From: Geomonas subterranea
GTDB taxonomy: Bacteria > Desulfobacterota > Desulfuromonadia > Geobacterales > Geobacteraceae
NCBI RefSeq assembly: GCF_019063845.1
Contig: NZ_CP077683.1
Coordinates: 1,736,001 to 1,800,000 of the forward strand
Direction: 5' to 3'
DNA: 64,000 nt
Shown here: positions 1 through 8,402 of the stretch, in pieces
How the letters are laid out: each line of letters opens with the position of its first letter
Position numbering within the stretch: position 1 is the stretch's first letter
The notes under the pieces: generated by a model
Database searches by the model: none
What the model was told of the DNA's origin: nothing
The model's input: the letters and a program-made list of their open reading frames with translations, nothing else
Made by a program: the position numbers and the translations under genes

Positions 1-598
1 CGCCCAGGTGCGGGGCGAACGGGCGCACCAGGCGGGCCACCACCCCCAGGGTGAACTCGGTGTGCCGCCTGAGCAGGAAGAGAAAGGCGAGTACGCCAAG
101 GTAAAGGGCGAAGGTCACGTAGCCGCCGGTGACAAGGCCGTGCTGGATCCCCTCCATCCCTGCGGGTAGCTCGATGGTGAAGAAGGTGACCAGGAGCACC
201 AGCAAAATGGTGAAGCCGTCGCAGAGCCGGTCCAGGACCAGGGAGGCGAAGACGGCGCTGGTGCCGATCCCTTCCTTGCTACCAAGCGAGTAGGCGCGCA
301 CCAGTTCCCCAAGCCGCGCCGGCAGCAGGTTGTTGGCCATGTACCCGATCAGGGTGGAAGGGAACAGGTTCCCCAGGCTGGTCTTCTTGATGGGGGCGAG
401 CAGGAACTTCCAGCGCACGGCGCGCAGGTAGTAGCTCGCGAAGGTGAGCAAGAGCGCGGGCACCAGGTAGCGGTACTCCAGACCCGCGAAGGCCTCCGCC
501 ATCTTGTGGAAGTCGATCTTCCGGAAGAGGAGAAAGAGGCACAGGGCGCTGATGGCGAGACCGAGCAAGAGCTTTTTATCTGGGTTTTGGGTGAACAA
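1..598 (-). CDS. Flippase-like / LPG synthase-type membrane protein (3' end beyond window)
   Basis: The reading frame starts at a TTG with AGGAG five bases upstream and stays open to the left edge, so the C-terminus is missing. The visible ~199 residues contain several hydrophobic helices, a YLRAVRWKFLL segment and the motif NNLLPARLGELVRAY, which is characteristic of the lysylphosphatidylglycerol synthase transmembrane / UPF0104 (AglD-like) family. Family members are inner-membrane proteins, often linked to lipid or polyprenyl-carrier handling; the substrate cannot be told. It follows ribF by 27 bases and probably ends a rnr-tatC-ribF transcript. The family call is firm, the exact role unknown. 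Confidence 0.8.
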   Translation of the reverse strand, partial: MFTQNPDKKLLLGLAISALCLFLLFRKIDFHKMAEAFAGLEYRYLVPALLLTFASYYLRAVRWKFLLAPIKKTSLGNLFPSTLIGYMANNLLPARLGELVRAYSLGSKEGIGTSAVFASLVLDRLCDGFTILLVLLVTFFTIELPAGMEGIQHGLVTGGYVTFALYLGVLAFLFLLRRHTEFTLGVVARLVRPFAPHLG

Positions 599-625
599 TA
601 GGGCTCCTGTTGCGCGTCTCGCTGG

Positions 626-1621
626 TTATTCCGGGATCACCGCACCGGGCCGGGCGACGCAGTCCCAGTCGCCGCCGCTCTCCGAAGCCACCGGCCGGGC
701 CGACCGCAGGATCTCGCGGCAGCGCTCCACATCCGCAGCAATGGCCTGTTTCAGCTCATCGAGGCTCGAAAACCTCTTCTCGCCGCGCAGCCTTTCGATG
801 AAGAAGAGCGTGATCTCCCGCCCGTAGAGGTCCCCGGTGAAGTCGAGCAGGAAAACCTCGATGGAAAGGCGGTCGTTGCCGAAGGTGGGGTTCGGGCCGA
901 TGTTGCAGGCTCCGTCCAGGAGCCGCTCCCCCAGGCAGACCTTGACCGCATAGACGCCGACCGACGGGATCAGGTCCTTTTCCGTGTCGACGTTGGCGGT
1001 GGGAAAGCCGAGGCCGCGCCCCCGCTCGTGCCCGTGCACCACCTTGCCGGTGATGGAGAAGTGCCGCCCCAAAAGGAGCGAGGCGGCGGCGACGTCGCCG
1101 GCGCTCACCACCCTGCGCACGGCGGTGGAACTGTAGACCGTGGCGCCGTCGGAAATGGGTTGCAGTTCCTCGACGCCGTAGCCAGAACGGGTCCCGATCT
1201 CCCTTAAAAGCCCCACGTCCCCTTCCCTGCCGCGACCGAAGGCGTAGTCGTAGCCGATCACCAGCCGCTCCATCCCGATCGCGTCCACCAGCACCCGCTG
1301 CACGAACTCCGATGCGGGCATCGCGGCGAAGGTCCGGTCGAAGGGGATCTCCAGCAGGTAGTCGATGCCGGACCCCTCGATGAGGGCCTCCTTCTCGCGG
1401 CTGGTGGTGATGAGGCGCACCTCCTTGTGAGCCGCCACCACCTTCAGGGGGTTGGGGACGAAGGTGATGACGACGGAGACGCCGCCGGTCTCGCGGGCCA
1501 GCTCCTTCACCCTGCGGAAGATCTCCCGGTGTCCGAGATGCACGCCGTCGAAGTTGCCGATGGTGACCACCGGGTGGCGCAGTTTTTCCTTAATCTCGGA
1601 AACGCTTCTGAAAATGACCAT
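626..1621 (-). CDS. ribF: Bifunctional riboflavin kinase / FAD synthetase
   Basis: 331 residues. The N-terminal FAD synthetase (nucleotidyltransferase) domain shows VVTIGNFDGVHLGH, with the HxGH-like nucleotide-binding signature, then the YDYAFGRGREG segment. The C-terminal riboflavin kinase domain begins near residue 185 with GRGLGFPTANV and ends with the FIERLRGEKRF segment typical of RibF. It phosphorylates riboflavin to FMN and adenylates FMN to FAD in the cytoplasm. Start ATG at 1621 has a GAGGA about ten bases upstream. It lies 15 bases after tatC and is probably cotranscribed with it. Length and motifs are normal. Confidence 0.96.
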   Translation of the reverse strand: MVIFRSVSEIKEKLRHPVVTIGNFDGVHLGHREIFRRVKELARETGGVSVVITFVPNPLKVVAAHKEVRLITTSREKEALIEGSGIDYLLEIPFDRTFAAMPASEFVQRVLVDAIGMERLVIGYDYAFGRGREGDVGLLREIGTRSGYGVEELQPISDGATVYSSTAVRRVVSAGDVAAASLLLGRHFSITGKVVHGHERGRGLGFPTANVDTEKDLIPSVGVYAVKVCLGERLLDGACNIGPNPTFGNDRLSIEVFLLDFTGDLYGREITLFFIERLRGEKRFSSLDELKQAIAADVERCREILRSARPVASESGGDWDCVARPGAVIPE

Positions 1622-1636
1622 GGACGGAAGGAATCC

Positions 1637-2485
1637 TCAGGCCTCGGCCGGTTCTATGTCCGCCTGGGGGGCCTTCTTCTTCCCGAAGAGGAGTGCGACC
1701 CAGATGCTGATCTCGTACATGAGATAGAGCGGAATCATGATGACGAACATGGTCACCAGGTCCGCATGGAAGGCGGCGACGATGGAGCTCGCCAGGAGCG
1801 CGTACTTCCTGCGGGTGGCCAGCATGCGGTAGTTGACGATGCCAAAGCGCGCCAGAAGCAGCGCCAGGATCGGGAGTTCGAAGATGAGCCCGAACATCAG
1901 GATCAGACGCAGGCAGAAGTTGATGTAGGCGGAGATGTTGTACCAGCTTTGCAGGCCGCTCGCCTCGTAGGAGAGCGAGAAGTTGATGATCACCGGCCAG
2001 ATGATGATCAAGAAGAACATCGCCCCGGCGCAGAAGGCAAGTGAGGCCGTGGTGACGAAGGGGACCACCAGCCGCCGCTCCTTGCGCGTCAGCCCCGGCG
2101 CCACGAAGAGCCAGAACTGGTGGAACAGGACCGGGAGCACGATGACCAGGCCGGCCAGCATGGAGATCTTGCACTGGACGAAAAACGGCTCAAGCGGCGC
2201 GCTGTAGTTGAGCATGCGCGGCTTTTCCGCAACCGCATGCTCCTCGCCCAGCTTCATGCGCTGGTACGCCTCGGGGTAACTCTGCTTGACCTTTTCGTAG
2301 AGGGATTTCTTGATGTCGGACAGGTAGGTCCTACCGGTCAGCGGCTGCTCCACGAACTTCAAGAGGTCGGTGGAAAAATTCCAGGCGACCCCCATGCCGA
2401 TGATGATGGCGAAGACGCAGACGATAAGCCGTTTGCGGAGTTCCACCAGGTGCTCCATGAACGGCAGTACCTTTTCTTGAACCAT
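1637..2485 (-). CDS. tatC: Sec-independent protein translocase TatC
   Basis: 282 residues with about six hydrophobic helices. The N-terminal MEHLVELRKRL matches the conserved cytoplasmic TatC signature that contacts the twin-arginine signal, and FxxGP-like and PGLTRKERR segments follow. TatC recognises folded Tat substrates at the inner membrane. It carries a larger than usual periplasmic loop after helix 1 (about residues 40-100). No tatA/tatB is adjacent, so those subunits must be elsewhere. A likely local client is the YcbK-like peptidase ending at 48326, which has a CRRMFLK signal. It sits 81 bases after rnr. Confidence 0.94.
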   Translation of the reverse strand: MVQEKVLPFMEHLVELRKRLIVCVFAIIIGMGVAWNFSTDLLKFVEQPLTGRTYLSDIKKSLYEKVKQSYPEAYQRMKLGEEHAVAEKPRMLNYSAPLEPFFVQCKISMLAGLVIVLPVLFHQFWLFVAPGLTRKERRLVVPFVTTASLAFCAGAMFFLIIIWPVIINFSLSYEASGLQSWYNISAYINFCLRLILMFGLIFELPILALLLARFGIVNYRMLATRRKYALLASSIVAAFHADLVTMFVIMIPLYLMYEISIWVALLFGKKKAPQADIEPAEA

Positions 2486-2566
2486 AAAACTCGTTTCTCC
2501 TAATTAATGCCGCGCAGAGCTCAATCTAATCATATACCACAGCGCGGAAAGCCAGCGCAACTGCTT

Positions 2567-4780
2567 TCAGCGGCGCCTGGGCTTGGGGCGCTTGCCCTTT
2601 ATGGGGATGCGCTGGTAGGCGTTGCGGACGTCGGCGATGGGCTCGACGGGGCGCTTTTCCAGGGTACACACCAGGGCGAATTCCACCTGTTTGCGCGCCT
2701 CGTTCACCGCCGCCACCTTGACCCTGATCTTGTCGGCGATGCGATACATGGCGCGGCTTCTCTCCCCCACCAGGGCATGGCTCTTCTCGAGGTGCACGTA
2801 ATAGTCCTGGGGGAGCGTGGCGACCGGCACCATCCCCTCCACGAAGAGGTCGACCAGTTCCACGAAGAGGCCGAATGGGGCGACGCCGGTTATGTAGCCG
2901 TCGTACTCCTCCCCGATCTTGTCGCGCATGAACTGCATCTTCTTCAGATCGACCATCTCGCGCTCCGCCTCCATGGCGACCCGCTCGCGCTTGCTGGTGT
3001 GCAGCGCCGTCTCCGGAAGCCGCGCCTCCAGCCGGTCCTTGTCCACCTTTTTCATCTTCCCGGTCAGCACCCTTTTCAGGATGCGGTGCACCACGAGGTC
3101 CGGGTAGCGCCGGATCGGGGAGGTGAAGTGGGTGTAGGACGAGGCGGCCAGGCCGAAGTGGCCGAGGTTCTCGGCGCTGTAGCGCGCCTGTTTCATGCAG
3201 CGCAAAAGCACCTCGTTGATGAGCCGCTCCTCCGGCTTCCCCGCCACCTCGGCGAGGAGCTTCTGCAACGCCGCGGGGTTCACCTTCTCGTCCTCGACCT
3301 TCAGGATGTAACCGAAGCCGAAGACGAACTCTGAGAGATCCTGCAGCTTGACCGGGTCGGGGTTCTCGTGGATGCGGTACAGCGACGGGACCGGGGTCGT
3401 CTCCAGGAAATGGGCCACCGCCTCGTTCGCCGCCAGCATGAACTCCTCGATGATGCGGTGCGCGAGGTTCCTCTCGGCGCGCACGATGGCCGTCGTCTCA
3501 CCCTGCAGGTCCAGGATGATCTGCGGCTCGGGGAGGTCGAAGTCGATGCTCCCCCTCCCCTTGCGCACGGCGTTCAGCCTGAGGGAGAGTTCCTCCATCA
3601 CCTTCAGGTCGGCTACCAGGTGCCGGTTCGCGTCGATCATCTCTGCGTCCTGGTCCACCAGGATCTTCTTCACGGTGGTGTAGGTGAGCCGCGCGGCGCT
3701 CTTGATGACGCTCGTATAGAACTTCTGCTCCACCCGGGTGCCAGCGGCATCGAAGAGCATCTCGGCCGTCATGGTGAGGCGCTCCACCTGTGGGTTCAGC
3801 GAGCAGATGCCGTTGGAGAGCTGTTCGGGGAGCATGGGGATGCAGCGGTCCGGGAAGTACACCGAGGTCCCCCTGAGGTACGCCTCGGTGTCCAGGCGTG
3901 AGCCTTCCGCGACGTAGTGCGAGACGTCGGCGATGGAAACCCAGAGCCGGATCTTGTCGCCTTCGCGCGCAACGGAAACGGCATCGTCGAAGTCCCGCGC
4001 CGTCTCGCCGTCGATGGTGACCGTCAGCCTCTCCCGCAGGTCCACCCGCCCCTCCCTCGCCTCCCCGGTCACCTCCTGGGGCTGATTTTCCGCCTCGGCC
4101 ATCACCTTCTCGTCGAAGACGTTGGGGAGTTCGTACTTCTTGATCACGGTGAGGGCTTCCACCTCCGGGTCGTTGGCCTCGCCCAAGACCTCGACGATGC
4201 GCCCCTCGAGGGGACGGGCACCCGAAGGGTACGAGGTGATCTGGGCCAGAACGATCTGGCCGTCCTTCGCCTTGGAAGCGCCTCCGGAAGGGCCGGGTGT
4301 GACGAACAAGTCGCGCCCGAGCTTCGGATCGTCCGGGATCACCCGTCCCGACTTGCCGACCGCCTCGAAGCGCCCGACGATCTCGGTGATGCCGCGCTGA
4401 ACCAGCGCCGAAATGCGCCCTTCCCTCTTGCCGTCGCGCCGGGTCGACACCACCTGCGCCTCGACGATGTCTCCGTTCATGTATTCCGAAAGGTAGCGTG
4501 CCGGGACGAAGAGGTCCTCGCCGCCGTCCTCGGGCATGACGAAGCCGTAGCCGTCGCGGTGGGTGGAAAGCTTGCCGCGCAGGGTGTCACCGCCCCCGGC
4601 CACGGTGTAGATGCGGCCGGGAAGCTTGGCGATCTCCCCGGTCTCCACCAGGTAATCGAGCATGTCGTCCAGGCGCCCCCGCTCGTGCCGGGATACGTTG
4701 AGAGCCTTGAGCATCTGCCGGTAGGGTACCGGCTCCCCCTTGCCGAGCAGCCTCAGGATCGCGTCTTTACCTTTGCGCAT
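2567..4780 (-). CDS. rnr: Ribonuclease R
   Basis: 737 residues with the order expected for RNase R: N-terminal winged helix (about 1-65), cold-shock OB domains (about 66-225), the RNB catalytic domain (about 250-580, with the metal-binding DFDDAVSV segment and FTSPIRRYPDLVVHR) and a C-terminal S1 domain (about 630-710), then a basic KGKRPKPRRR tail. It is a processive 3'-5' exoribonuclease acting on structured RNA and in rRNA and tmRNA quality control. Start ATG has AAAAGG upstream. The 650 bases upstream are filled by tandem repeats; tatC follows downstream. Confidence 0.96.
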   Translation of the reverse strand: MRKGKDAILRLLGKGEPVPYRQMLKALNVSRHERGRLDDMLDYLVETGEIAKLPGRIYTVAGGGDTLRGKLSTHRDGYGFVMPEDGGEDLFVPARYLSEYMNGDIVEAQVVSTRRDGKREGRISALVQRGITEIVGRFEAVGKSGRVIPDDPKLGRDLFVTPGPSGGASKAKDGQIVLAQITSYPSGARPLEGRIVEVLGEANDPEVEALTVIKKYELPNVFDEKVMAEAENQPQEVTGEAREGRVDLRERLTVTIDGETARDFDDAVSVAREGDKIRLWVSIADVSHYVAEGSRLDTEAYLRGTSVYFPDRCIPMLPEQLSNGICSLNPQVERLTMTAEMLFDAAGTRVEQKFYTSVIKSAARLTYTTVKKILVDQDAEMIDANRHLVADLKVMEELSLRLNAVRKGRGSIDFDLPEPQIILDLQGETTAIVRAERNLAHRIIEEFMLAANEAVAHFLETTPVPSLYRIHENPDPVKLQDLSEFVFGFGYILKVEDEKVNPAALQKLLAEVAGKPEERLINEVLLRCMKQARYSAENLGHFGLAASSYTHFTSPIRRYPDLVVHRILKRVLTGKMKKVDKDRLEARLPETALHTSKRERVAMEAEREMVDLKKMQFMRDKIGEEYDGYITGVAPFGLFVELVDLFVEGMVPVATLPQDYYVHLEKSHALVGERSRAMYRIADKIRVKVAAVNEARKQVEFALVCTLEKRPVEPIADVRNAYQRIPIKGKRPKPRRR

Positions 4781-4956
4781 AGAAGAACCTTTTCGGGAAC
4801 AATAGTGATATCAACATCGTTGGATAATGCAGAAGGGTCGATAGAAAGTCAAGGAGAGGCGGGAAAAGCAATGGACAATTGGTTTCCTGAAGAGAGAGTG
4901 TTCCGCCAAGTGGGTCCACATCCCCCTCCCAGGGAGAGAGCGACTACCCCTGAGTT

Positions 4957-5325
4957 CACATCCCCTCTCCCTCTGGGAGAGGGTCAGGGTGAGGGAATCA
5001 CCAGGGGCGACATGACCAGCCGGCACCATCCCTCACCCGCCCTCCGGGCACCCTCTCCCAGAGGGAGAGGGACTACCTCAGGGTGTGAGGGGCTACCTCA
5101 GGGTGAGAGGGGCTACCCCGGGGTCCACATCCCCTCTCCCTCTGGGAGAGGGTCAGGGTGAGGGAGTCGCCAGGGGCGACATGACACCAGCCGGCACCAT
5201 CCCTCACCCGCCCTCCGGGCACCCTCTCCCAGGGGGAGAGGGACTACCTCAGGGTGAGAGGGACTACCCCGGGGTCCACATCCCCTCTCCCTCTGGGAGA
5301 GGGTCAGGGTGAGGGACTACCCGGG
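4957..5325. repeat. Tandem array of a 151-169-bp unit built from palindromic CTCTCCC/GGGAGAG modules
   Basis: The word CACATCCCCTCTCCCTCTGG recurs at 4957, 5126 and 5277, giving two near-identical units of 169 and 151 bp plus a partial third. Each unit carries a forward GGGAGAGGGTCAGGGTGAGG module and an inverted CCTCACCC...CTCTCCCAG partner, so the transcript could fold into long hairpins. The 18-bp length difference comes from one extra copy of a short internal GCTACCTCAGGGTGAG motif. The array fills most of the 657-bp gap between divergent rnr and slt; the same modules recur singly elsewhere in the window. Confidence 0.9.
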
Positions 5326-5374
5326 GAGAAAGGGGAATACAGGAAGATCATGCATTACAACGGTTGCTTTTGAA

Positions 5375-5403
5375 TTGCCTTTTCCGCCCCGGTTCGGTAC
5401 AAA
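5375..5403 (+). promoter_or_regulatory. Possible sigma-70 promoter for the lytic transglycosylase
   Basis: TTGCCT at 5375-5380 and TACAAA at 5398-5403 are separated by 17 bases and lie 34 bases before the ATG. Each hexamer matches consensus at four positions, so this is a moderate candidate only. Confidence 0.4.
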
Positions 5404-5437
5404 TACGGGTTAGCTTTTGTATCGACAGGGAGTAGCC

Positions 5438-7555
5438 ATGTTTTGCCGTACCATTGCAGCAGCAGCGTTCGTGTTGTACGCCACCCTTCCCGCCTCCGCC
5501 GTTAACATCAACAAACCCGACACCTCGCTCAGCGCGGCCGCGCAGCGCATGCAGGTCAAGGATTTCCGCGGCGCCCGCGATGCCGCGCTTACCATCAATG
5601 ACCCGGCCCTGCGCTCGTTCATGACCGGAATGGCGGCGGCGAAGATGGAACAGTGGGAAGAGGCCGCGGCCCAACTCCCCACTGCCGCCGAAGGATACCC
5701 GCTGCTGGCCGACTACGCCCTCTACTACCAGGGGCTTGCCCTTTCCAAGCTGCAGCGTCACGACCAGGCTCTCCCCCCCCTCTACAAGCTGCTCAAGGAG
5801 TACGCGAACAGCCGTCTGTCGCGCCAGGCCCTGATCCTCTACGCCGATACCCTCGCTGCGGCAGGCTACCCCAAGGAAGCGCAGCAAAGCTACGCCACCT
5901 TCGTCGAACGCTACCCGTCGGGGAGCGATTCCATCTCCGCACTCTACGGCTCCGCCCTCTGCAGGATAAAGCTCGGCGATGCCGCGGCCGCCGCGGCGGT
6001 GCTGCGCAACATCTACCTCGTCTACCCCGCGTCTCCCTATGCCGACAAGGCGGCGCTGGAACTTCAGAACCTCGCCGCCACCGGCATCAAGGCCGAGCCC
6101 TACACCACCGCCGAACTCTTCAAGCGCGCCGGCACCCTCTACGACCTGGGACGCCACCTCAAAGCAGCCGAAGCCCTGGCGGAGATACCGCTAACCGGTG
6201 AAAGCGATGACTTCGTGCGCAAGGTGAAATTCAAGAAGGGGCAGGCGTTATACAAGTCCAAACGGTACCAGCAGGCCCAGAGCACCTTCGGGTCGCTGCC
6301 GGCGCATGCCGAGGCCGAGCTGTGGCTGGCGCGTACGCTGGACAAGTCCGGCAAGGGGGACGAGGCGTTCCGGCTCTTCCTGAAGCTGGCCCAGGATGCC
6401 AAGGGGGGGACGGTGGCCCAAGAGGCGATGCTCGAGGCGGCCTACCTGAAACGGTTCCAAAGACAATGGAGCGAGGCGGTGCCGCTGTTCAAGAAGTATC
6501 TCGCCATGGCCCCCAGCCAGAAAAACGGCAACGTCCTGTGGGAAACCGCCTGGTGCAGCTACCAGGCCCATGATTACCAGGAGGCTGCCTCGCAGTTCAG
6601 GAAGCTCGCCGACCGCGAGGACCTCCGGGACAAGGCGCTCTACTGGCTGGGGAGGACCCTTGCGGCCACCGGCGACGGCAAGGGGGCCCAGGCGGCCTTT
6701 ACGACCCTGGCGTCCGAGTTCCCGCTCGGGTACTACGCGTTGATCAGCAACCAGTTCCAGGCTGGCGAATCGCTGCCGCAGCCTCCGGGGAACATGTCCG
6801 AGGCGCTCCCCATGCCTTCGGGGTTCGAGCGCGAGAAGGCGCTGATCACTCTCGGGCTCTTCGAGGAGGCCGCCCGCGAGCTTTCCCTTTCGAAGAAAGG
6901 GAAGAACCCGGCGGGGATCGCCAGGCTGTATCTGGAGATGGGGAACTACAACGGCGCCTACCACACCATGGCCAACGAAAAACCCAGACGCGGCGACAAG
7001 GACAACGCCACCGTCCTCGGCGTTACCTACCCGCTCGCGTTCCGCGACGACGTCGCGAGGAACGCGGCGGCCCAGGCGGTACCCGAGAGTCTCGTGTACG
7101 CGGTGATGCGCACCGAGAGCAACTACTTTCCCGCCGCGCTGTCGCCGGTGGGCGCGGTCGGCCTGATGCAGATCATGCCGTCGACCGCCGAGGCGATGTC
7201 CAAGGGTGATTCCAAGCGGCTCACCAGCCCGGACCTGAACATCAAGCTGGGGACCCGGCATCTGAGGGACCTGCTGGAGTTGTACGACAGGAACCTCACC
7301 CTGACTGTCGCCGCCTACAACGCCGGCTCGGGGAACGTGAAGCGCTGGCAGAAAGCATACGGCGACCTCCCACAGGACGAGTTCGTTGAAAGCATCCCCT
7401 TCAGGGAGACGCGCGAATACGTGAAGAAAGTGGTGAGCAGCATGCAGATGTACCAGAAACTGTACCGCCTCCCCCCTTTCAAGCAGGCGGAACAGCAAAA
7501 AGTGGCACCGAAGGAAAACCAGGGCGCGGCGCAACAAAAGCTCGCCCTTCGCTAG
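5438..7555 (+). CDS. slt: Soluble lytic murein transglycosylase (SLT family)
   Basis: 705 residues from ATG 5438, chosen over an upstream in-frame TTG (5417) because it has AGGGAG at the right distance and begins directly with a signal peptide (MFCRTIAAAAFVLYATLPASA). The long middle is alpha-helical with TPR-like repeats (about 30-530), as in the Slt70 U-domain. The C-terminal SLT domain (about 545-690) shows the catalytic Glu in YAVMRTESNYFPAALSPVGA followed by GLMQIMPSTA and the AYNAGSGNVKRW motif. It cleaves peptidoglycan to 1,6-anhydromuropeptides in the periplasm. It is followed by a hairpin terminator, so it is probably monocistronic. Confidence 0.94.
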   Translation: MFCRTIAAAAFVLYATLPASAVNINKPDTSLSAAAQRMQVKDFRGARDAALTINDPALRSFMTGMAAAKMEQWEEAAAQLPTAAEGYPLLADYALYYQGLALSKLQRHDQALPPLYKLLKEYANSRLSRQALILYADTLAAAGYPKEAQQSYATFVERYPSGSDSISALYGSALCRIKLGDAAAAAAVLRNIYLVYPASPYADKAALELQNLAATGIKAEPYTTAELFKRAGTLYDLGRHLKAAEALAEIPLTGESDDFVRKVKFKKGQALYKSKRYQQAQSTFGSLPAHAEAELWLARTLDKSGKGDEAFRLFLKLAQDAKGGTVAQEAMLEAAYLKRFQRQWSEAVPLFKKYLAMAPSQKNGNVLWETAWCSYQAHDYQEAASQFRKLADREDLRDKALYWLGRTLAATGDGKGAQAAFTTLASEFPLGYYALISNQFQAGESLPQPPGNMSEALPMPSGFEREKALITLGLFEEAARELSLSKKGKNPAGIARLYLEMGNYNGAYHTMANEKPRRGDKDNATVLGVTYPLAFRDDVARNAAAQAVPESLVYAVMRTESNYFPAALSPVGAVGLMQIMPSTAEAMSKGDSKRLTSPDLNIKLGTRHLRDLLELYDRNLTLTVAAYNAGSGNVKRWQKAYGDLPQDEFVESIPFRETREYVKKVVSSMQMYQKLYRLPPFKQAEQQKVAPKENQGAAQQKLALR

Positions 7556-7584
7556 TATAAGCGACACCTGCCTTGACTCAGAGG

Positions 7585-7616
7585 GCGCCGGCCGCTGTAG
7601 CGGTCCGGCGCTTTTG
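7585..7616 (+). terminator. Rho-independent-like terminator after slt
   Basis: GCGCCGGCCGC at 7585-7595 pairs with GCGGTCCGGCGC at 7600-7611 (one bulge) and is followed by CTTTTG. It lies 30 bases after the slt stop. Confidence 0.65.
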
Positions 7617-7852
7617 GGTCAGTTTCCTTTCCCCCTGCAAACTCTTGCAGTCTCAATGTCCTCACAAACGAATACTCTCACGTTTATGGTGCGATGACCG
7701 CTCGGTCTATGTACTGCGTCCAACGCGGCCCGTACCGGCTCACTGGTTAAAAATCATCTTAGACAAAGACAGCAATGGAAAGTATGCTGAACCTCCATGC
7801 GGCACCCGACAACGGGGTCCTGATTCACCAGAAAAACAGCCGTTAACCTTTA

Positions 7853-7880
7853 TTGACAGTATACTGATTATATGCATAAT
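7853..7880 (+). promoter_or_regulatory. Promoter of the marR-efflux operon
   Basis: A perfect TTGACA -35 box at 7853-7858 and CATAAT at 7875-7880 are separated by 16 bases. It lies about 75 bases before the marR start. The -10 box is inside an inverted repeat (7865-7882), which fits repression by the MarR protein. The remainder of the roughly 400-base gap from 7556 shows nothing else beyond the slt terminator. Confidence 0.72.
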
Positions 7881-7882
7881 GA
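7865..7882. promoter_or_regulatory. Inverted repeat overlapping the -10 box: candidate MarR operator
   Basis: TGATTAT (7865-7871) and ATAATGA (7876-7882) form a dyad with a 4-base centre and one mismatch. AT-rich dyads of about 16-20 bp overlapping promoter elements are the usual target of MarR dimers. Autoregulation is inferred from position only. Confidence 0.55.
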
Positions 7883-7954
7883 TCACCCTGTCACAGGCCC
7901 GCTTTACCAGCTAAATCGAAAGCTTGAGCTGCAACCATGGCACCCAGAGGCTTT

Positions 7955-8389
7955 ATGGACGAAATGAAAACGACACCTATCGATATCGAGAAAACGGTCG
8001 GGTTCCTGCTGGCGAAGGCCTACCAGCGCGCCTGCCTGATCTTCAAGGAACACTTCGACGAACACGAGCTAACCCCTCAGCAATTCGGCCTGCTCGGCTT
8101 TCTCTGGCGCGAGGACGGCCTCAGTCAGTCGCTCCTTTCAGCCAAGAGCCAGATAGACCGCACCACGATGGGGGGACTCATAGACCGCCTCGAAAAAGAG
8201 GGGCTCGTGGTTCGCAAAACCGACCCCGGCGACCGCCGGGCGTACCGCATCTGTCTGACCGAGAAGGGAAAGGCACTGGAACCGGTACTCGCCCCGATCG
8301 CCCTGCGAGCCCAGGCGATGTTCATCGCCAAGCTCGACCCTCAGGAAGTTGAAACCTTAACCAACCTGTTAGAGAAGATCCGCCACTGA
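7955..8389 (+). CDS. MarR-family transcriptional regulator
   Basis: About 144 residues. The winged-helix core is clear: LTPQQFGLLGFLWREDGLSQ, the recognition-helix region QIDRTTMGGLIDRLEKEG, and a wing with the conserved DPGDRRAYRICLTEKG signature. MarR proteins bind as dimers and are released by small ligands. I place the start at ATG 7955 (AGAGG four bases upstream); ATG 7937 adds six residues and has no ribosome site. It sits 13 bases before a TolC-like gene, so it very probably controls the tripartite efflux operon it heads. Confidence 0.9.
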   Translation: MDEMKTTPIDIEKTVGFLLAKAYQRACLIFKEHFDEHELTPQQFGLLGFLWREDGLSQSLLSAKSQIDRTTMGGLIDRLEKEGLVVRKTDPGDRRAYRICLTEKGKALEPVLAPIALRAQAMFIAKLDPQEVETLTNLLEKIRH

Positions 8390-8402
8390 TTCTGGAGCTT
8401 TC

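Noticed and set aside
7573-7914. 113-residue plus-strand frame between slt and marR
   Set aside because: It runs through the slt terminator and the marR promoter and has atypical codon use.
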